Notes: generated by a model from the letters alone, not told the origin. Shown: positions 12,943 to 27,600, counted from the stretch's first letter. The stretch: DNA of 64,000 nucleotides from Pteria penguin (GCA_035048485.1 CM068583.1:26470841-26534840), one strand, 5' to 3'. A program made the numbers and translations.

Positions 12943-13859
12943 CTGTGGAATCAGTGTCTAATGCATTTTTAAAAGATTGTAATGTATATGAAAATAATTA
13001 CCACATATTATAATACTACAAGTACATATATACACTTGTGCACTGAAATTAGTCATCATCAGAGGTTATTATTAAAGTTGCTTGTTACAGGCACGTATGT
13101 TATTCTGACATAGAATTTATAACACATTCTTAGATGAGAAAGTGATACAATGGTTAAAGGGCAAATGTGAAAAGAATATTTAGGTATTTATTTGAGTTCC
13201 ACCTCATTCCTCATTTCTTAAGTTAATGTACATACGTTAATGTACGTGAAAAAGTAGCCGAGATACTAGTATGTGAAAGCAGTACATTCTACTGTCAAAA
13301 GCTTACAGTTACTCTTAGGTTTCATTAATTTCTCACCTAGATTGTTAATATAAAAATTGCTCCGATAAACATAAACTCCGATATCATAAAAACAAGTCAG
13401 AATCCAGACAACCGATTTAATTCGGACTCCCCTTGCTTATAAAAGTAGCTTCAGACATGTTCGATCTAAGCGGAATAACTCTTGCATAATAATAATAATC
13501 CAATATCGCATGCGTTTGTTATATACACCGTCAGAGAATCGACAATATGTTATATTTATGTTATTATTATTATTTTTCATTTCTCATTAAAGATTCATTG
13601 TGTCAAACAATGATATGATTGTGATCAGCGCACCACACCCTTTAAAGATTATCCATTTTTCTAGTTACATTTTGAAGAGTGTATTTTCCTCAAAGTAAGT
13701 CATGTTTGGATCCTTGAAAAGAAAAACATGTGTAAGACTAAATAAGCATAAGATTTTAACCATCGATTTTCTGATGATGAAAGCATGCAGAGCTGAATTC
13801 TGATAAAAACTATGAATGAAAACGTGCCAACATTAATCCTGTTTACACATCGCCTTATA

Positions 13860-14044
13860 AATACGTTGGATAGTTGGTTGATTGGTGTTTTACGTCGCTT
13901 TCAACAATATTTCAGTTATATCGCGACATGGAAGGAGGAGGTTAACAACCTCTTAAACATAGTGGCGCAACCCAGGATCAAACCCGGATCGTCGGCGTCG
14001 CAAGCCAAGCGCTTATATAAAACCACTACACCAAGCCTGCCCCC
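13860..14044 (-). mobile_element. tRNA-derived SINE, family 1, copy b
   Basis: Same family as the copy at 10.9 kb: tail CGACGTAAAACACCAATCAA and head with AAGCGCTTGGCTTGCGACGC on the minus strand. Flanked by a perfect 10-bp duplication TCGCCTTATA (13850-13859 and 14045-14054). Confidence 0.85.
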
Positions 14045-14054
14045 TCGCCTTATA

Positions 14055-14990
14055 CCATAACACAGTACATGTATATGCATATCCTGTGTATTCATCTCTG
14101 ATTTAATTCTTTCCTTTTCGTTGATGTACTATACGTTAATTAATGATACATTCAACCTGTTACAATCCCTATATCATCTAAAAATTAATACTTATATTGT
14201 TTACTATACAGGTAAGTTAACTAATTTCAGCATGGTCTGAAATCGAAAGTATACTAAGTATTGACAGAGACATATATACACATGTATATATGTCTCTGGT
14301 ATTGACTCTTGATAATATGATTCTAATTAGATTATTGTTATATGATTTTCTTCAGAATCTTGTGGATCCGCTACTGATTGATTTTACCAACAGAAGTATG
14401 AAAGATGCATTCTTTGGTTACAGATCCGTTTTTAACAAGTTTTAGCATTTATACCCTTACTATTTTATAAAGGTGAATGTATCGCAGATCCTGATTGGAT
14501 GGAAGAGAAAACAGGAGAATCATTTCTTGGTATTAACATAAATAATAAACGCAAACATAATTGATATGGTTTATTGTATATATTCATTATATTATTAAAC
14601 ATTTACACAAATACTGAAAAGAATCGAGGTTTGGTCTTTTGCATTCAAGGAGTAGATATTCATTCATTGCAAAATGTCCAATCACATTGAGTGTTTCATA
14701 AAGACTTACAATTTCATGCATGAATACTTCGGCCTTGACCTCCAACTGGAGAGAAGCCCATGAATCCCATCTCGATAATGAAAGATGCACATATTCTGCG
14801 ATTTACATCGCCATGAAGACTTTGTCAGATGATTTGAGATATCTCGATTGTAAGATATATAGAAAGCAATAATATCGAGTGGAATATGGGAGGAATAAGG
14901 TTTGCATATTGAAAAGGTTGCGAAAATTACGACTACAATTAAACCGTTCTTTCTCCGGCCACCCTGACGTCTGGAGTACGGAATTGGTGT
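14055..14990. other. intergenic sequence upstream of PABIR
   Basis: Presumed to hold the PABIR promoter and 5' UTR. A near-perfect hairpin AGAGACATATATAC/ATATATGTCTCT lies at 14267-14298. No other gene is visible. Confidence 0.4.
14965..14971 (+). promoter_or_regulatory. CRE-like TGACGTC upstream of PABIR start
   Basis: A near-full cAMP-response-element core 21 bp 5' of the chosen ATG, so probably in the 5' UTR or at the transcription start. No TATA box is obvious close by. Function is inferred only from the motif. Confidence 0.3.
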
Positions 14991-14991
14991 A

Positions 14992-15140
14992 ATGTCGCTT
15001 CAGCGAGAGCATAGCATGGAGGTTGATCCGCCTGCTTCTAGCAGTTCATCTGTACCTACAACATCGAGTGGTTCCTTAAAAAGGTCCAATAGTGCACCGA
15101 TGATAAATGTTTTGGTGTCACAATCGCAGCCAGAAATCAG
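14992..15140 (+). CDS. PABIR1: PABIR coding exon 1
   Basis: Residues 1-49 plus two bases of codon 50. It begins at the ATG after GGTGTA and ends before GTAATG. It carries a run of five serines and the KRSNSAPM motif; Ser34 corresponds to the CHK1-site serine of human FAM122A. Confidence 0.92.
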
Positions 15141-18100
15141 GTAATGGTTCTTGGTACACATTCTTTTCCCCATACATCATACATGTAGACACTGTAATGC
15201 TAACTACAGGCATTCGTGTTTTGGTGGCAAACTACAGCAATATCCTGTTACTTGCCTCCTGGTCTGAGAAAATTTTGTACAAAGTCAGGTTTTACTTAAA
15301 TTATTCCATAAAATATGGGAAATAAAGAAACCTGCAAACAAGATATCTTGTAATTTTCACCTAGTATCATAAAATTTTCCTGCAATGCATTTGTCTGGTT
15401 TTAATTCCAAAATTACAGAATAAAGCAAATGGAAATTAATAAAACATACAAACACATGCACATTTTAATTATTAACCACAATTAGAGACATACGTACACA
15501 GAGACTGAAAACTCGCTGCTTCGTCCGGCATATAATGCACATCCTTTTGTTATGCTAATTAGGTGACCACGCTCTACAATACACCCATTTTAACCGTCGG
15601 ATATCGCCCGGGGACGTATAGCGCAGTTGGTTTTTTCCTGCCGATGCACCTCAGTTCAAATTCTACAGGCACCTATTACTTTTTTTTTTTATCTTTTTTG
15701 TTAATTTTATGGATGTGTAGAAATAATATTCTCCTTTTTCTTTCTAACAAAATCAAGACACACTTGTATCAGTAATCTTTATAAAAATAATTTTAAAACC
15801 AAGATTTTTAATGAGACGACTTCATTTCCTTTTTTTTAAACGTTTATTTCTCTTTATATATTTATTCATTTTAAACAGCGTTTGTTGCCATTAATGAGTT
15901 GTTGATATATGCAATCAATGCCCCTGTCTTTACTACTGTCTGTTTAACTAATCAGCATTACCACCCCAGGGGAAGCACCAGCGTCTGTCTTTGTCATTCA
16001 GTGGCAGTAAATAACAATGTTATGTTTATTTAAAAATTCAGATGGTAAATAGCAAACAAAATAATGTTTTATCTTGTATGCACTGTTGACGTGGTATGAG
16101 CTGTTTTACTCCCTCCTATGTAAAGAAGTAAAAAGAAAATGGCGATCCAGGCGGCTAAAGAAATTTCACATTGCAATATGTCCAATTATGTATTGATCAC
16201 TTCTTCAATTCATACTTAAATGGCAACTTTAATTTGTTAATTTGTCTGTGCCCCTCCCCCGCCCCACACTTATTATTTTTATTTATTTATTTATTATTTT
16301 ATTTTCTAAACAGCACTTGTTGCCATTTTATAGAAGTTGTTTATATTTATCTATTAGGCTGGGCAATCAATGCATCTAGGAAGGTAGTAAATAACAATTT
16401 AATGTTATTTTAATGTTAAGATGGTAAATCATAAAACAAAATAATTTCTGTACCTGATGTGCACACATCACGTGATACGAACAAGATTTACTCCTTTGTA
16501 ATGAGGCAAAAAAAAAAACCTAAACAAAATGGCGACCGCCGGCCACAAAAAAAATGCATTGCAAGATGTCCCTTTACGTGTTTATAACTGCTTCACTTTG
16601 TACTAAAATAACAACCATGACTTGTTTGATGTTTATAGAATGACTTTTAATATAGAAACTTTATATATCGACAGGTTATATGATTATTTTGTTCTATATG
16701 GTATCAGTATTCTTGTTAAAAACGATTGAAGATTTACCACTTATATAAAATTGGATTAAAATCAAATAACTAATAAAGTCTTGCACACTTGATCAAGTTG
16801 ATGATATAAAATGTGTCTAAAACCTTTCTTAACACACACGTGTGAGTTTAGTCATGTAAAGGACATTATCTTTGTTGTTTTAACAATTTTTCTTGCCGTT
16901 GTCATTTCTCAGCGGGTTCGGTAGTGAGGAGAAAAATGTCGTGAGATCCTCAAATATGGCTGGGTAATTATGCATGATTTACAGATAGTTCATACGAAAA
17001 TTAAAGAACTCTGACTATGATAAACATTGATGGTGCTATAAACAAAAATTGGTGGCATGTGCTTCAATATTGTGTACATGTTTTGTATAAACCCAAGTGA
17101 ATGTTTTCAGAGGTCTATCACAACTAATGGCATCTGATCGGGGTTATGTCTTCACATTGAATAGATCATAAATGAAATGTTTAATGATTCAAATGATTAG
17201 TATATTGCTTTTTTTACTTACCTGAACCACCTTTGTTTAAAAAGCGATGCAAATTTCTCTTCTTTGCAAGCTTAATGCTTTCAAGCGAATGAATGCCGAG
17301 AACAATATGGCAGATTTCCGGCTTATTGAGATGCCTGTCAGGAAATGTTACTTATGTCAGGGAGCTATATAGCTTTCAGTGGGAGTTTTCAATCTCTGTG
17401 TATATATGTCTCTGCCACAATGTATATGTATATCACTATATGCCCTACATATTCAAAAGATGAAGGCTGTAGGCAAGTAACTGGAATGTAAGGATATTGA
17501 CCAAATTATACAATGACAGTGATTTATTCACACAAGCACAATAACAGTTATCAGCTAAGGCACATGCCTTGAATACATCATCAAAGGCATGTTAATAATT
17601 AGCCGCAAGTAATGGCCCTATCATTCATTTAGGACCACTACTTGCGGCTAGTTAATAATAATAAATAAAGTGAGGAATGCAATAAAAGATTTGAATGCAT
17701 GAATATGACACCACACAAAATGATATTACATTTTCACTGCATCTTATGAGAAATATTGATAAAGACTGTAGATACATCAGGGACTTAAATTAACTGTTTC
17801 GACATGGTAGACTTCAAAAATTAGGAGCCCGGAGTAGAGTTTAGTAGCCCGTAAATGACTGCAGACTTTCTTAAATTTTTCAAACTTTATTCTATTGACA
17901 ATTCCTCAGAAATAAAGTTTGTATACCTAGTTAAATTTAAGTCCAATTACTTTAAACATTAGAAACTTTCTCTTTCATTTTTAAAAATATGCTTAATTAC
18001 ATCACTTTCATTCTTTGACACCTCTGAATCTTTATCCTCTTGCTCTTCTTCCAGTCTCTTCCTACATGTATCCTTGTCCCTATCTAACTCTCTCTATTAC

Positions 18101-21100
18101 TTCTCTCTGTCTGCCCTTTTTCTATGTCTTGCATGCCATACTCGCATATCTCCTGGGCATCTTCCCCTTCACTCTGTTTCTCATTACTGTCGATTCTTTT
18201 GTGCCCCCCCCCTTTCACACACTTATATGGAAATCAAATACATTCATATATCTTATTATAATTGTAAGTGGGGCAAAAATACCTGGATGGAAACTTGGGA
18301 ATACGAAAATTCTTAGCTGTGAAAAAGTTTTGTTGCAAAAACTCCCGTTACTCTCTGATCTACGAGGCACATTTAAATTCCAATCCTGAGTCCTGACTTG
18401 AGAAAGTCTGACCAAACAAACCGTGATTTATTGCTATTAGTATTAAAGATGTACTAAAGTAAATATTTAAATATTTTCTTAATAATGCTGGTGTGAAGTT
18501 TCACGAAGAAATATTTCGAACTTTTAGAGAAATCAATAGTTTTGTTTCCGAGGCCATGTCAGCGTCCACGTACTAGTTTTAGTGTGGTCCATGGCGACTC
18601 CAAACATTTGACAAACGTAGATAATGTAAGTATCCGAAGCACATTGATATCAACAAAAGAACCGCTCAAACGACTCAAAATATGATTATATTATCAGTGA
18701 AATGTTGACTAACACTGAAGAATTTTTAGTCGCCACTTAGTCGATCAAGTAGGAGAATTTCAGGGGCCCGGAAGCAAAAGTGGTTGTCTCGGGTGACCGC
18801 TAATTTTAATCCCTGTTCATATATAGGGATAGCAATGACATTTTCTTATAATATATCATGTGATCATAATGGGATTAGTTACTTGGGAGTTCAATTTATT
18901 ATACCAACCACAAACAAAGTTTGGGGGGGGGTATATAGGAATCACCTTGTCCGTCTGTCTGTCCAGAAAACTTTAACCTTGACCATAACTTTTGAACCAA
19001 AAGAGACTGGTATATTCATACTTAATATGTATATTCCTTGTGGCAAGACCTTTCCTTTGGTACCAAAATTTTTGACCTTGTGGATTGGCCTTGACATTTG
19101 ACCTACTTTTAAAAAACTTTAACCTTAGCTATAGCTTTTGAACAAAAAGAGACTGGGTATTCATACTTAATATGTATATTCCTTGTGGCAAGACCTTTCA
19201 TTTGGTACCAAACTTTTTGACCTTGTGACCTTGCCCTTGACATTTGACCTACTTTTAAAAAAACTTTAACCTTAGCTATAATTTTTGAACCTAAAGAGAC
19301 TGGGTATTCATATTACACATGTATATTCCTTGTGGCAAGACCTTTCTTTTGGTACCAAAATTTTTGACCTTGTGATCTTGGCCTTGACATTTGACCTACT
19401 TTTTTAAAAACTTTAACCTTAGCCATAACTTTTGAACCAAAAGAGACTGGGTATTCATACTACACATGTATATTCCTTGTGGCAAGACCTTTCTTTTGGT
19501 ACCAAAGATTTTGACCCTTGTGACCTTGACCTTGACATTTGACTTACCTTTTAAAAATTTTAACTTTAGCCATAACTTTTGAAAGAAAAGAGATGGGGCC
19601 TTCATACTACACATGTGTATTCCTTTTGGCAAGACCTTTCTGTCGATACCAACATTTTCGACCTTGTGACCTTGGTCTTGATGTTTGACCTTCTTTGTAG
19701 AAACTTTAAACTTGGCCATAACTTTTGAAAGAAAAGAGATGGGACCTTCATACTATATATGTGTATTCCTTGTGGCAAGACCTTTCAGTCAGTACCAGCT
19801 TTTTGACCTTGTGACCTTGGCTTTGACATTTGACTTTTTTTTGGAAAAACTATAACTTTGACGGTAAAGTATAGTCATAGAGAGATAGGGAGTCCATTTT
19901 ACATTTGTGTATTTTGTATGACAAGCCCTGTACACTGATACAAGAAGAATTTACACAACCGCCTTGATCTTCACCTTCTCCAAAACTTAAATATTGATCA
20001 TATATATAGTTCTATGCCCTATTTTGAATTTGGTGCCGCGGGTGGTATTTGTCCCGTTAGGACAGTTCTAGTTTCTAGTCTTCAATAAAATTAGACATTT
20101 GAAGTACATTATGGGAATTGAAATTCAATAAAACTTTTAATTTAGTAAATTTAATAGCTTATTGTGTTAGGATATTCTTTCTAATTGATAACATTTACAA
20201 GACATTGGAAGTGAATTTCATTTCTAGAGTGATCAGGGAGACTGCAGCATTTTACTTTCAGGAATTTTGTCATTAAAATACATGTAAATTATTTAGTTGT
20301 CGCATTGCCTGTGAATCAATATGACAATGATTAACATGCACTTTGTCAGGTGTCTGTCTGTCTGTCTCTCTGTAGGAAACACTTTTCAAAGATACATGTA
20401 GATACGTGTATCGGCCTTGGGCAACACATGTTCCTACCAACCCTCTACGTGTAATTGTCCTTAGAATTCACAAACTAGAATCTCACACTTTTTGAAGAGG
20501 TTTTACATTACTAATAGATATTTTCATGCATTTTATTACATGTACTATCTTATGATTTTTGATGATGTAAATTATTGATCATCTTCAAAACACCAAAACT
20601 GCAGTGTATATCAATTATCATATTAGATTATCTGAAGTTGTAAATCATTATTACTAGTAAATAACATGTATATCGATACAACCTTTACAAAATCGATACA
20701 ATGTACATGTAAAAGTCAAATAGGGGATGGGGTTGAATTGTTGGGTATTGCATCTTGTTACTGATTGCAAGGACCTGTAGGATATACTATAAATGAGTTA
20801 TTTCTAACTTTTAAAATTCTTCAACTTAAGCCTCAACATTATGACCATCATGTGAATAATATATGCATTGGTAAAATATAAAATTAAGTTTAGAGTTTAA
20901 AAAGGTACAGTGTTTTCAAAATTTCATTAAGGAATGATTTTAATTTTTTTTTTTTCGTTGGGCTGCACTATTTCTCAATATCTGTACATTTCTGCTGTGG
21001 TGGTGTGAATATTGATGTCACGGTTAAGAAAACGCAGGAAATTAACATTGTCAGAGAAAAAACTTTCGTGGATGAGATATACCACTAATTTTTAAACCAA

Positions 21101-21636
21101 TCAAAATGTGTGTTACATATAAAATTAAATGAGGTACAAAGTGTTCATTAAAGTTTGAAGTTTATGTTTATGCATACATACATGTACATACATATATGTA
21201 TATACATGTATCATGATGATGTATGCAAGTTTGTAGCATTAATGTAATTTTCATAAAATAACATAGGTGTGAAAAGATACAGTATAGAGTGGACCTTTTA
21301 TTTGATGATAATAGATGTCTTTGAAATTCTTTTCTTAAATCGTGGATAATTTCCAGGTGTTCTGTTCAGTAGTGATCAAGGAAACCGGAAGGCATTTGAT
21401 GAATACATGTAGATTAATTATCTACATTTGTACTTCAATAGCAGTAAAATAACACAATATACATGTATTTAGTATTACCTTTACGTGTCTATTTTTTCAT
21501 AGTCCACCAATAAATGCATTCAAGCAGTCTGAAGGATCAAGAATCAGAAGATTTAGCTCGAGTTCTATGTGCCTTAATGCCACCACACCATCAACTGTAA
21601 GTGTACATGACATAGAATAGGACTTGAATCTTATTC

Positions 21637-21688
<52 letters not shown>

Positions 21689-24600
21689 CTTCATCTTAAT
21701 TCTCAAGTTTCAATCCCATTTTTGTATACATATATATACGTTTATTTTCATAATTTTCATAATATCTTGAGAGTGATATAGAATTAATAATAGTGATACA
21801 TGCATAGTATGAATAGATAGTAATTCTAAAGAGGAGGTTGAATTTGACATATTATGCATCTCTTTATGAAAACATTTAAGGTGGTGTCGATGATATTTGA
21901 TGCCACCATAATTGTATGATAAAACCCAACATTAAAGCTGATGGTGCTACATATATCAGAAATTGTATAACACAATAAAAGATCTGTAGAAAGATACAGT
22001 ATATTATACTAGTATATGTTTTAGAGGATTACCCTATGGAAGGATCTAGGGCAAGATGTTTGTTTAATTGTTTTTTAATGTCTCATCAAGATTATTTCAC
22101 TGACATGGTAAGCATAAAGCAATGCACAAAAATAGACCTACAACTGTATGCGACAGACCGTTCTGAAGGGGTGAAGAACCTTTTATCTGTCACATCTTCT
22201 GTGACTCAGACCATCAGTTTTACTGTCATAAAAGAAAGACAGGACCTCAGTCTAGACTTGATCCTGGGACCTAGTTTTCATAAGCCAAGTATTAAGGCCA
22301 AGAAGTAATAAGTTATTCTTGCTATTTTGCTTTTACAAATTTATAAAGAGGAACTGATTAATATATACATGTAGAATATACATGTACATGTATTTATATG
22401 ATAGTGAACGGTGTTATAATCAGCATCTTAGATCTGTTGTTCATTTTATCACAAATCTTCATCTTGAATGAACTAAAACTTGAAATGTTCTGAAAATACA
22501 CAGGGACTTGGATGAGGTGCATTTCAAGTCTTCTATGAAGGTCTTAACACTTTAGTAATTCAACTTGCAAGCCCTTACATGTACATGTAATCTGATGTAT
22601 ATTTGTTGGGGTTTTTTCAGACACCAGTGAAAATTCCTGACAGAGTAAACAGGCTTAAAGCAGAAGAAAGTCATATTCTAGAGAAAGAAAAAGAACATGA
22701 ACGGTATATTAACAGAAGGATTATTTAATTTTTTTTCTGTTTCTTTTTCTGCCCTGGATTGTTAGATCGGGAGCATATTGTTTTTGTCCTGTCTTTTAAT
22801 GTATTTATTTGATGACAGCTTGGATATAACTTTTCAACCATATTAGCAAAAGTTTTTGTATTTCCTGTTGTGTTCCTTGTGATGAGACAGTTCCACTGAT
22901 ACCATAATATGTGATTTTGTGACCTTGATCTTCACATTTGACCTACATTTAAAAATATTACTCCTTGGCTAGAACTTTTTAAGTATGGATGCTAGGGCTT
23001 CAATATTTCACTTGTGTTTTCCTTGTATCAAGACCTTTCCATTGAAACAATAATGTATGAATTTGTGACCTTGACCATGAAGTTTGATCTACATCTAATG
23101 AACCTTTTACCTTTGCCTTTATTTTTAAACCATAGAAATAGGGCTTTGATGTGTCATGTGTGTGTTCCTTGTATCAAAATTGTAATTTAGGTAAAGGGCT
23201 TTTGGACAAAGGTCACTCAAAGTCATTTCAAAGTCAAACTTACTCAATTCAGTTTAAGATACTGTGATCACTTGTTGTTCTACAGTTGACTCAGTTGGAT
23301 ATCCATATGATACATTGAGATTTGAAATCGTCATCAATTAATACAATGATTTTCTATATACTGTGTCATTCATTTCCTTCATTATTGCTGTGCTTCTTGG
23401 AGCATCCATTAGTTTTACTGATTTCTTTGTATATGAATTTAGTCATAAGTATACATGTTACTGCCGTTCCGGGAGCATCCATCAATTTTACTGATATTCT
23501 TGTTCAGTCTTAATATGACATGGAAGCTGGAGATTACCAACGTCTTAAATAAAGTGGCACAATTTGAAAATCAAACTTTGATTTTCAGCATTACAAACCA
23601 ATCACTTAATAGCTTCCTCAGGGCTTTCCATAATGTCTGTCTGTCTGTCTAGTGACAATGATCATTTAAACATACTTACACAACTTTGAGGTTTATCAGA
23701 ATTAAACTACAAGGAAGAAGAGGAAAACTTTTAAAAATACTAGAAGCATGTTTTGAGCACTTACATTTTGCCTGAAAAGACATTCTTGCTTTTGGAAGAT
23801 TATAACCTTGAGTAAGGTGTTTATGTTTTTTATTTTAGGGAGACACGTTCTGCAATTAGAATGTCCAATTCCTGGGAGGAATTCCATTTAGTAAGTACAT
23901 TCAACATTTAATGTCCCTTAGTAAATCAAATAATCTGGGAAATACAGAGTTAAGTCTGACTGCTTGTCAGTAGGATTTTATCATTGACCATAACTTGCAG
24001 GGTTCTCTTTATTTTAGAAAATAGCAGGGGATTTTAGAAAAAGTAGGAGGTGAAGTAAGGTGCGAGCACCAAAGGCGCAAGCCTTCTAGGGGGGATCTGG
24101 GGGCATGCTCCCCCAGAAATGTAAAAAAAAAAAGGAGCAAGGAGGAGCAATTTCCTTGATTCTAGACACTTAAATTGTCTTACTTAATCACTGATTCAGA
24201 ATGCTGTGTAATCTTTGCTTGAAACAAATAAACAAAAATGGTTTACATTATGCATTCCAGGTCATTATCTTCTAAAAAAAGAGTTGAGCATGACCCATGC
24301 TTAGGCACCGTTACTTTTTAAATTCCCCACCATTCCTCAATTTCATAGTTTGAGAGAGAGAAAGAAAGGAAATAGCTTGAACAGGCCCGCTTATCAATGT
24401 GTGTATAAATAAGTGAACATAAACTTTCAAAAGAAGAACTGAAATTTGAAAATAAATTTAATAGTCAATACATTAGATTCTTATGGGTCTTTCACACTAT
24501 AAACTGTAGATAATGTGGAATTGCGACTGAAATGTCAAGTTGCCGAATACTGAAAGCCTGCAAACATTTCTCACTTGATTGTTCTGAATTAGTAGACCCG

Positions 24601-27600
24601 TACATAGAGGGTGTACGCACAATTTGTTAGACGTTCATTTAGAAGTCGATAGCATTCATTCTGCAGTTGTTTGTTATTATACCCCCCGCAAACAAAGTAT
24701 GGGGGGGTATATAGGAATCACCCTGTCTGTCTGTCCGTCTTTGTCCGGGGCATAACTTTTTTATTCTTTATCATATGATGATCATACTTAGTACATTTGT
24801 TCCTTTGGAGATGCCGGTGTGTCATGACCCTGAACCAAGGTCATGGGTCAAAGGTCAAGGTCATATATATAGTTCTATGCCCTATTTTGAATTTTGATGT
24901 CGCGGGGGGTATTTGTCCCATTAGGACAGTTCTAGTTGTTTCACACGTTGTCAGTATGTTCTATTTAGTTTAAGGGAATTCATATGGTGGAAAAATTGTG
25001 CGTATGTGGACTTCGTCAAATTTGTGCAATTCGTCCATGTACGTAGGGTCAGTTCGTTATTGTGTGAAAGGGCCTTACCTAGCCTTGGCCTATTGTTGGC
25101 AAAATGTTATTTTCTTAATGACATGATGACATGTAAAAAAAAAAAAAAGGCAGCAATAAAAGAGAATGTAGACGGCGAAATTGCTGTGTGCCGGTTCTTA
25201 AGGAGAACCCTGAACTTAGCACAGTTGGAGACTTTGCTTTGATGTTTTAAATGTGTATTCTTTGTGACAAAACCTATCAATTAGATTAGTATCATGTACA
25301 GAATATTTGTTTGGAGCATCAATTATATTATAATATTTTTATGCTCCTCGAAAATTTTCGGGGAGCATATAGTTGCTGTTATGTCCTTGTGTCTGTCCAT
25401 CCGTCCAACAGTCTGTCTGTCCATCCAAGCTGATATCTCCTATACCTTTAATCAGAATTTGACCATACTTCACCAAAGTATTATTTACGTTTGAGGGCTT
25501 TCAGAAAAGGCCACTCAAGGTCATTTCTGAAAGGTCAAGGTCATTTATCATCTATGACTTAAAATGCCATGAAATACTTCTATCTTCTATACTTTTCATC
25601 AGAATTTGATCATACTTCACCAAAATGTTATTTATGTTAAGGGCTTTTGGACAAAGGTCACTCAAAATCATCTCTGAAAGGTCAAGGTCACGATAAAAAG
25701 TTTTATTTAATAACGAATCAAGCTCACACCTACTCATTTTAGCGTAAGATACTGTGATCACTTGTTGTTCTACAGTTGAATCAATTTGATATCCATATGA
25801 TACATTGAGATTTGAAATCATCATCAATTAATACAATGATTTTCTATATACTGAGTCATTCATTTCCTTCATTATTGCTGTGCTTCTTGGAGCATCCATT
25901 AGTTTTACTGAGTTTTAGCTCACCTGAGCCAAAGGCTCAAGTGAGCTATTGTCATCACTCTTCGTCCGTCGTCCATCCGTAAACTTTTCACATTTTCAAC
26001 TTCTTCTTCAGAACCGCTTAAAGGATTTTCATGAAACTTGGTATGGATGAAGTACTAGGGGTCCTCTACCAAGCTTGTTCATTTCGTATAAATCCCTCAA
26101 CAGGTGGCGCACCATTGCTAAAAATAGATCTCAGAGGGTACCCCTCTTTGATGAGATCTTCTTCTCCAGAACCAGTGTATGGACTATAAAAGTAATGGCA
26201 TCTGAGTGATCTAGAGGGATGTATGTCTCAAGTTTGTTCATATCGTTGAAATCCGATAAATAATTTTTGATGTTTTTTTGGACTCTGTAATTTTAATGCA
26301 AAAAAGAGGTATTTTTTTCTTTTAGTAAACATTGATGCATTAATTTGGTTTAATTTGATCATTTTTATGGTAAGAAATAGTACTGTGAAGGAATTTTTTC
26401 AATATTTCATGTTTTGGATTTTTTATGAATTTTTTAAAGACTTTCAAGAAAAAAAGGGGGGGGGGGACAATTGGTGTAAACATTTCACATTTTGAACTTT
26501 TTCTTCAGAACTGCAGAAAGGAATTTGATGAAACTTGGTATGCATCAAGTACTCAAGGTCCCCTACAAATCTGGTCATCTTTGTCGGGATCCGTCCACAG
26601 GTGGCGCCACCACAGGCAAAAGTAGGTCAAAGAGGGTACCCTCCTTTGACAAACTTCTTTTTCAGACTGGGGGCATACAGAGACAAACCGAATGCATAGG
26701 TTTGATCTAGAGGGATGTGTTAAGAAGTGTTGTTATTTTTGGTTCCATTCCGAAATCAAATTTTAACGTTTTTTTGACGTTTTTTTGGATTTTGTAATTT
26801 TAATACAGAAATGAGTTATTTTTTTCTTTTAGTAAATATTGATGCAACAATTTGGTTTGATTTGATCATTTTGATGGTAAGAAATACTACTGTGAAGAAA
26901 TTTTTTCAGTGTTTCATGTTTTGGATTTTTTATGAATTTTTTAAAACTTTCAAGAAAAAGGGGGTTGGAACAATGGTTGTACACATTTCACAGTTTGAAC
27001 TTCTTCTTCAGAACCACGTGATGGAATTTCATGAAACTTGGTAAGCATCAAGTACTCCAGGTCCCCTACAAATGTGGTCATCTTTGTCAAGATCCGTCAA
27101 CAAGTGTCGCCACCACAGGCAAAAGTAGATCAAAGAGGGTACCCTCCTTTGATAAACTTCTTCTTCAGACTGGGGGGATACTGAGACAAACCGAATGCAT
27201 AGGAATGATTTAGAGGAATGTGTAAAGAAGTCTTGTTATATGTGGTTCAGTTTCGAAATAAGATTTTTAACGTTTTTCTACATCTTTTTGGACTTAGTAT
27301 TTTCATTGCAAAACAAGGGACTTAACTCATTTTTGCCCCTCATATTATAATTTGATGCTGTCATTTGATTTAAATAAATCATATTAATACCAAAAAATGC
27401 TGCAGTTAAAATATTTCATCAATATCTAATGCAGCAGAGTGTTCTAGAGGGGTGTCTTAAGAAGTGTTGCTGATTCCGAATACTAAAATTTATTTTAGAA
27501 TTTATTTCAATGTTTTTAAGATTAAAGAAAGGGAGGTTGCTCTATTGTATGTTAAATTGAGATTTGATGGGCTTTTTCTTCAAAGAAAGAATTGGAATAC

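Noticed and set aside
19396..19719. Minus-strand frame with repeated peptide (and a similar one at 30281-30610)
   Set aside because: The peptide repeat simply reflects the ~115-bp tandem DNA repeat of Helitron-like elements.
22036..22308. 90-residue plus-strand open frame in PABIR intron 2, as an extra exon
   Set aside because: It lacks family resemblance and suitable splice sites, and exons 2 and 3 already join in phase without it.
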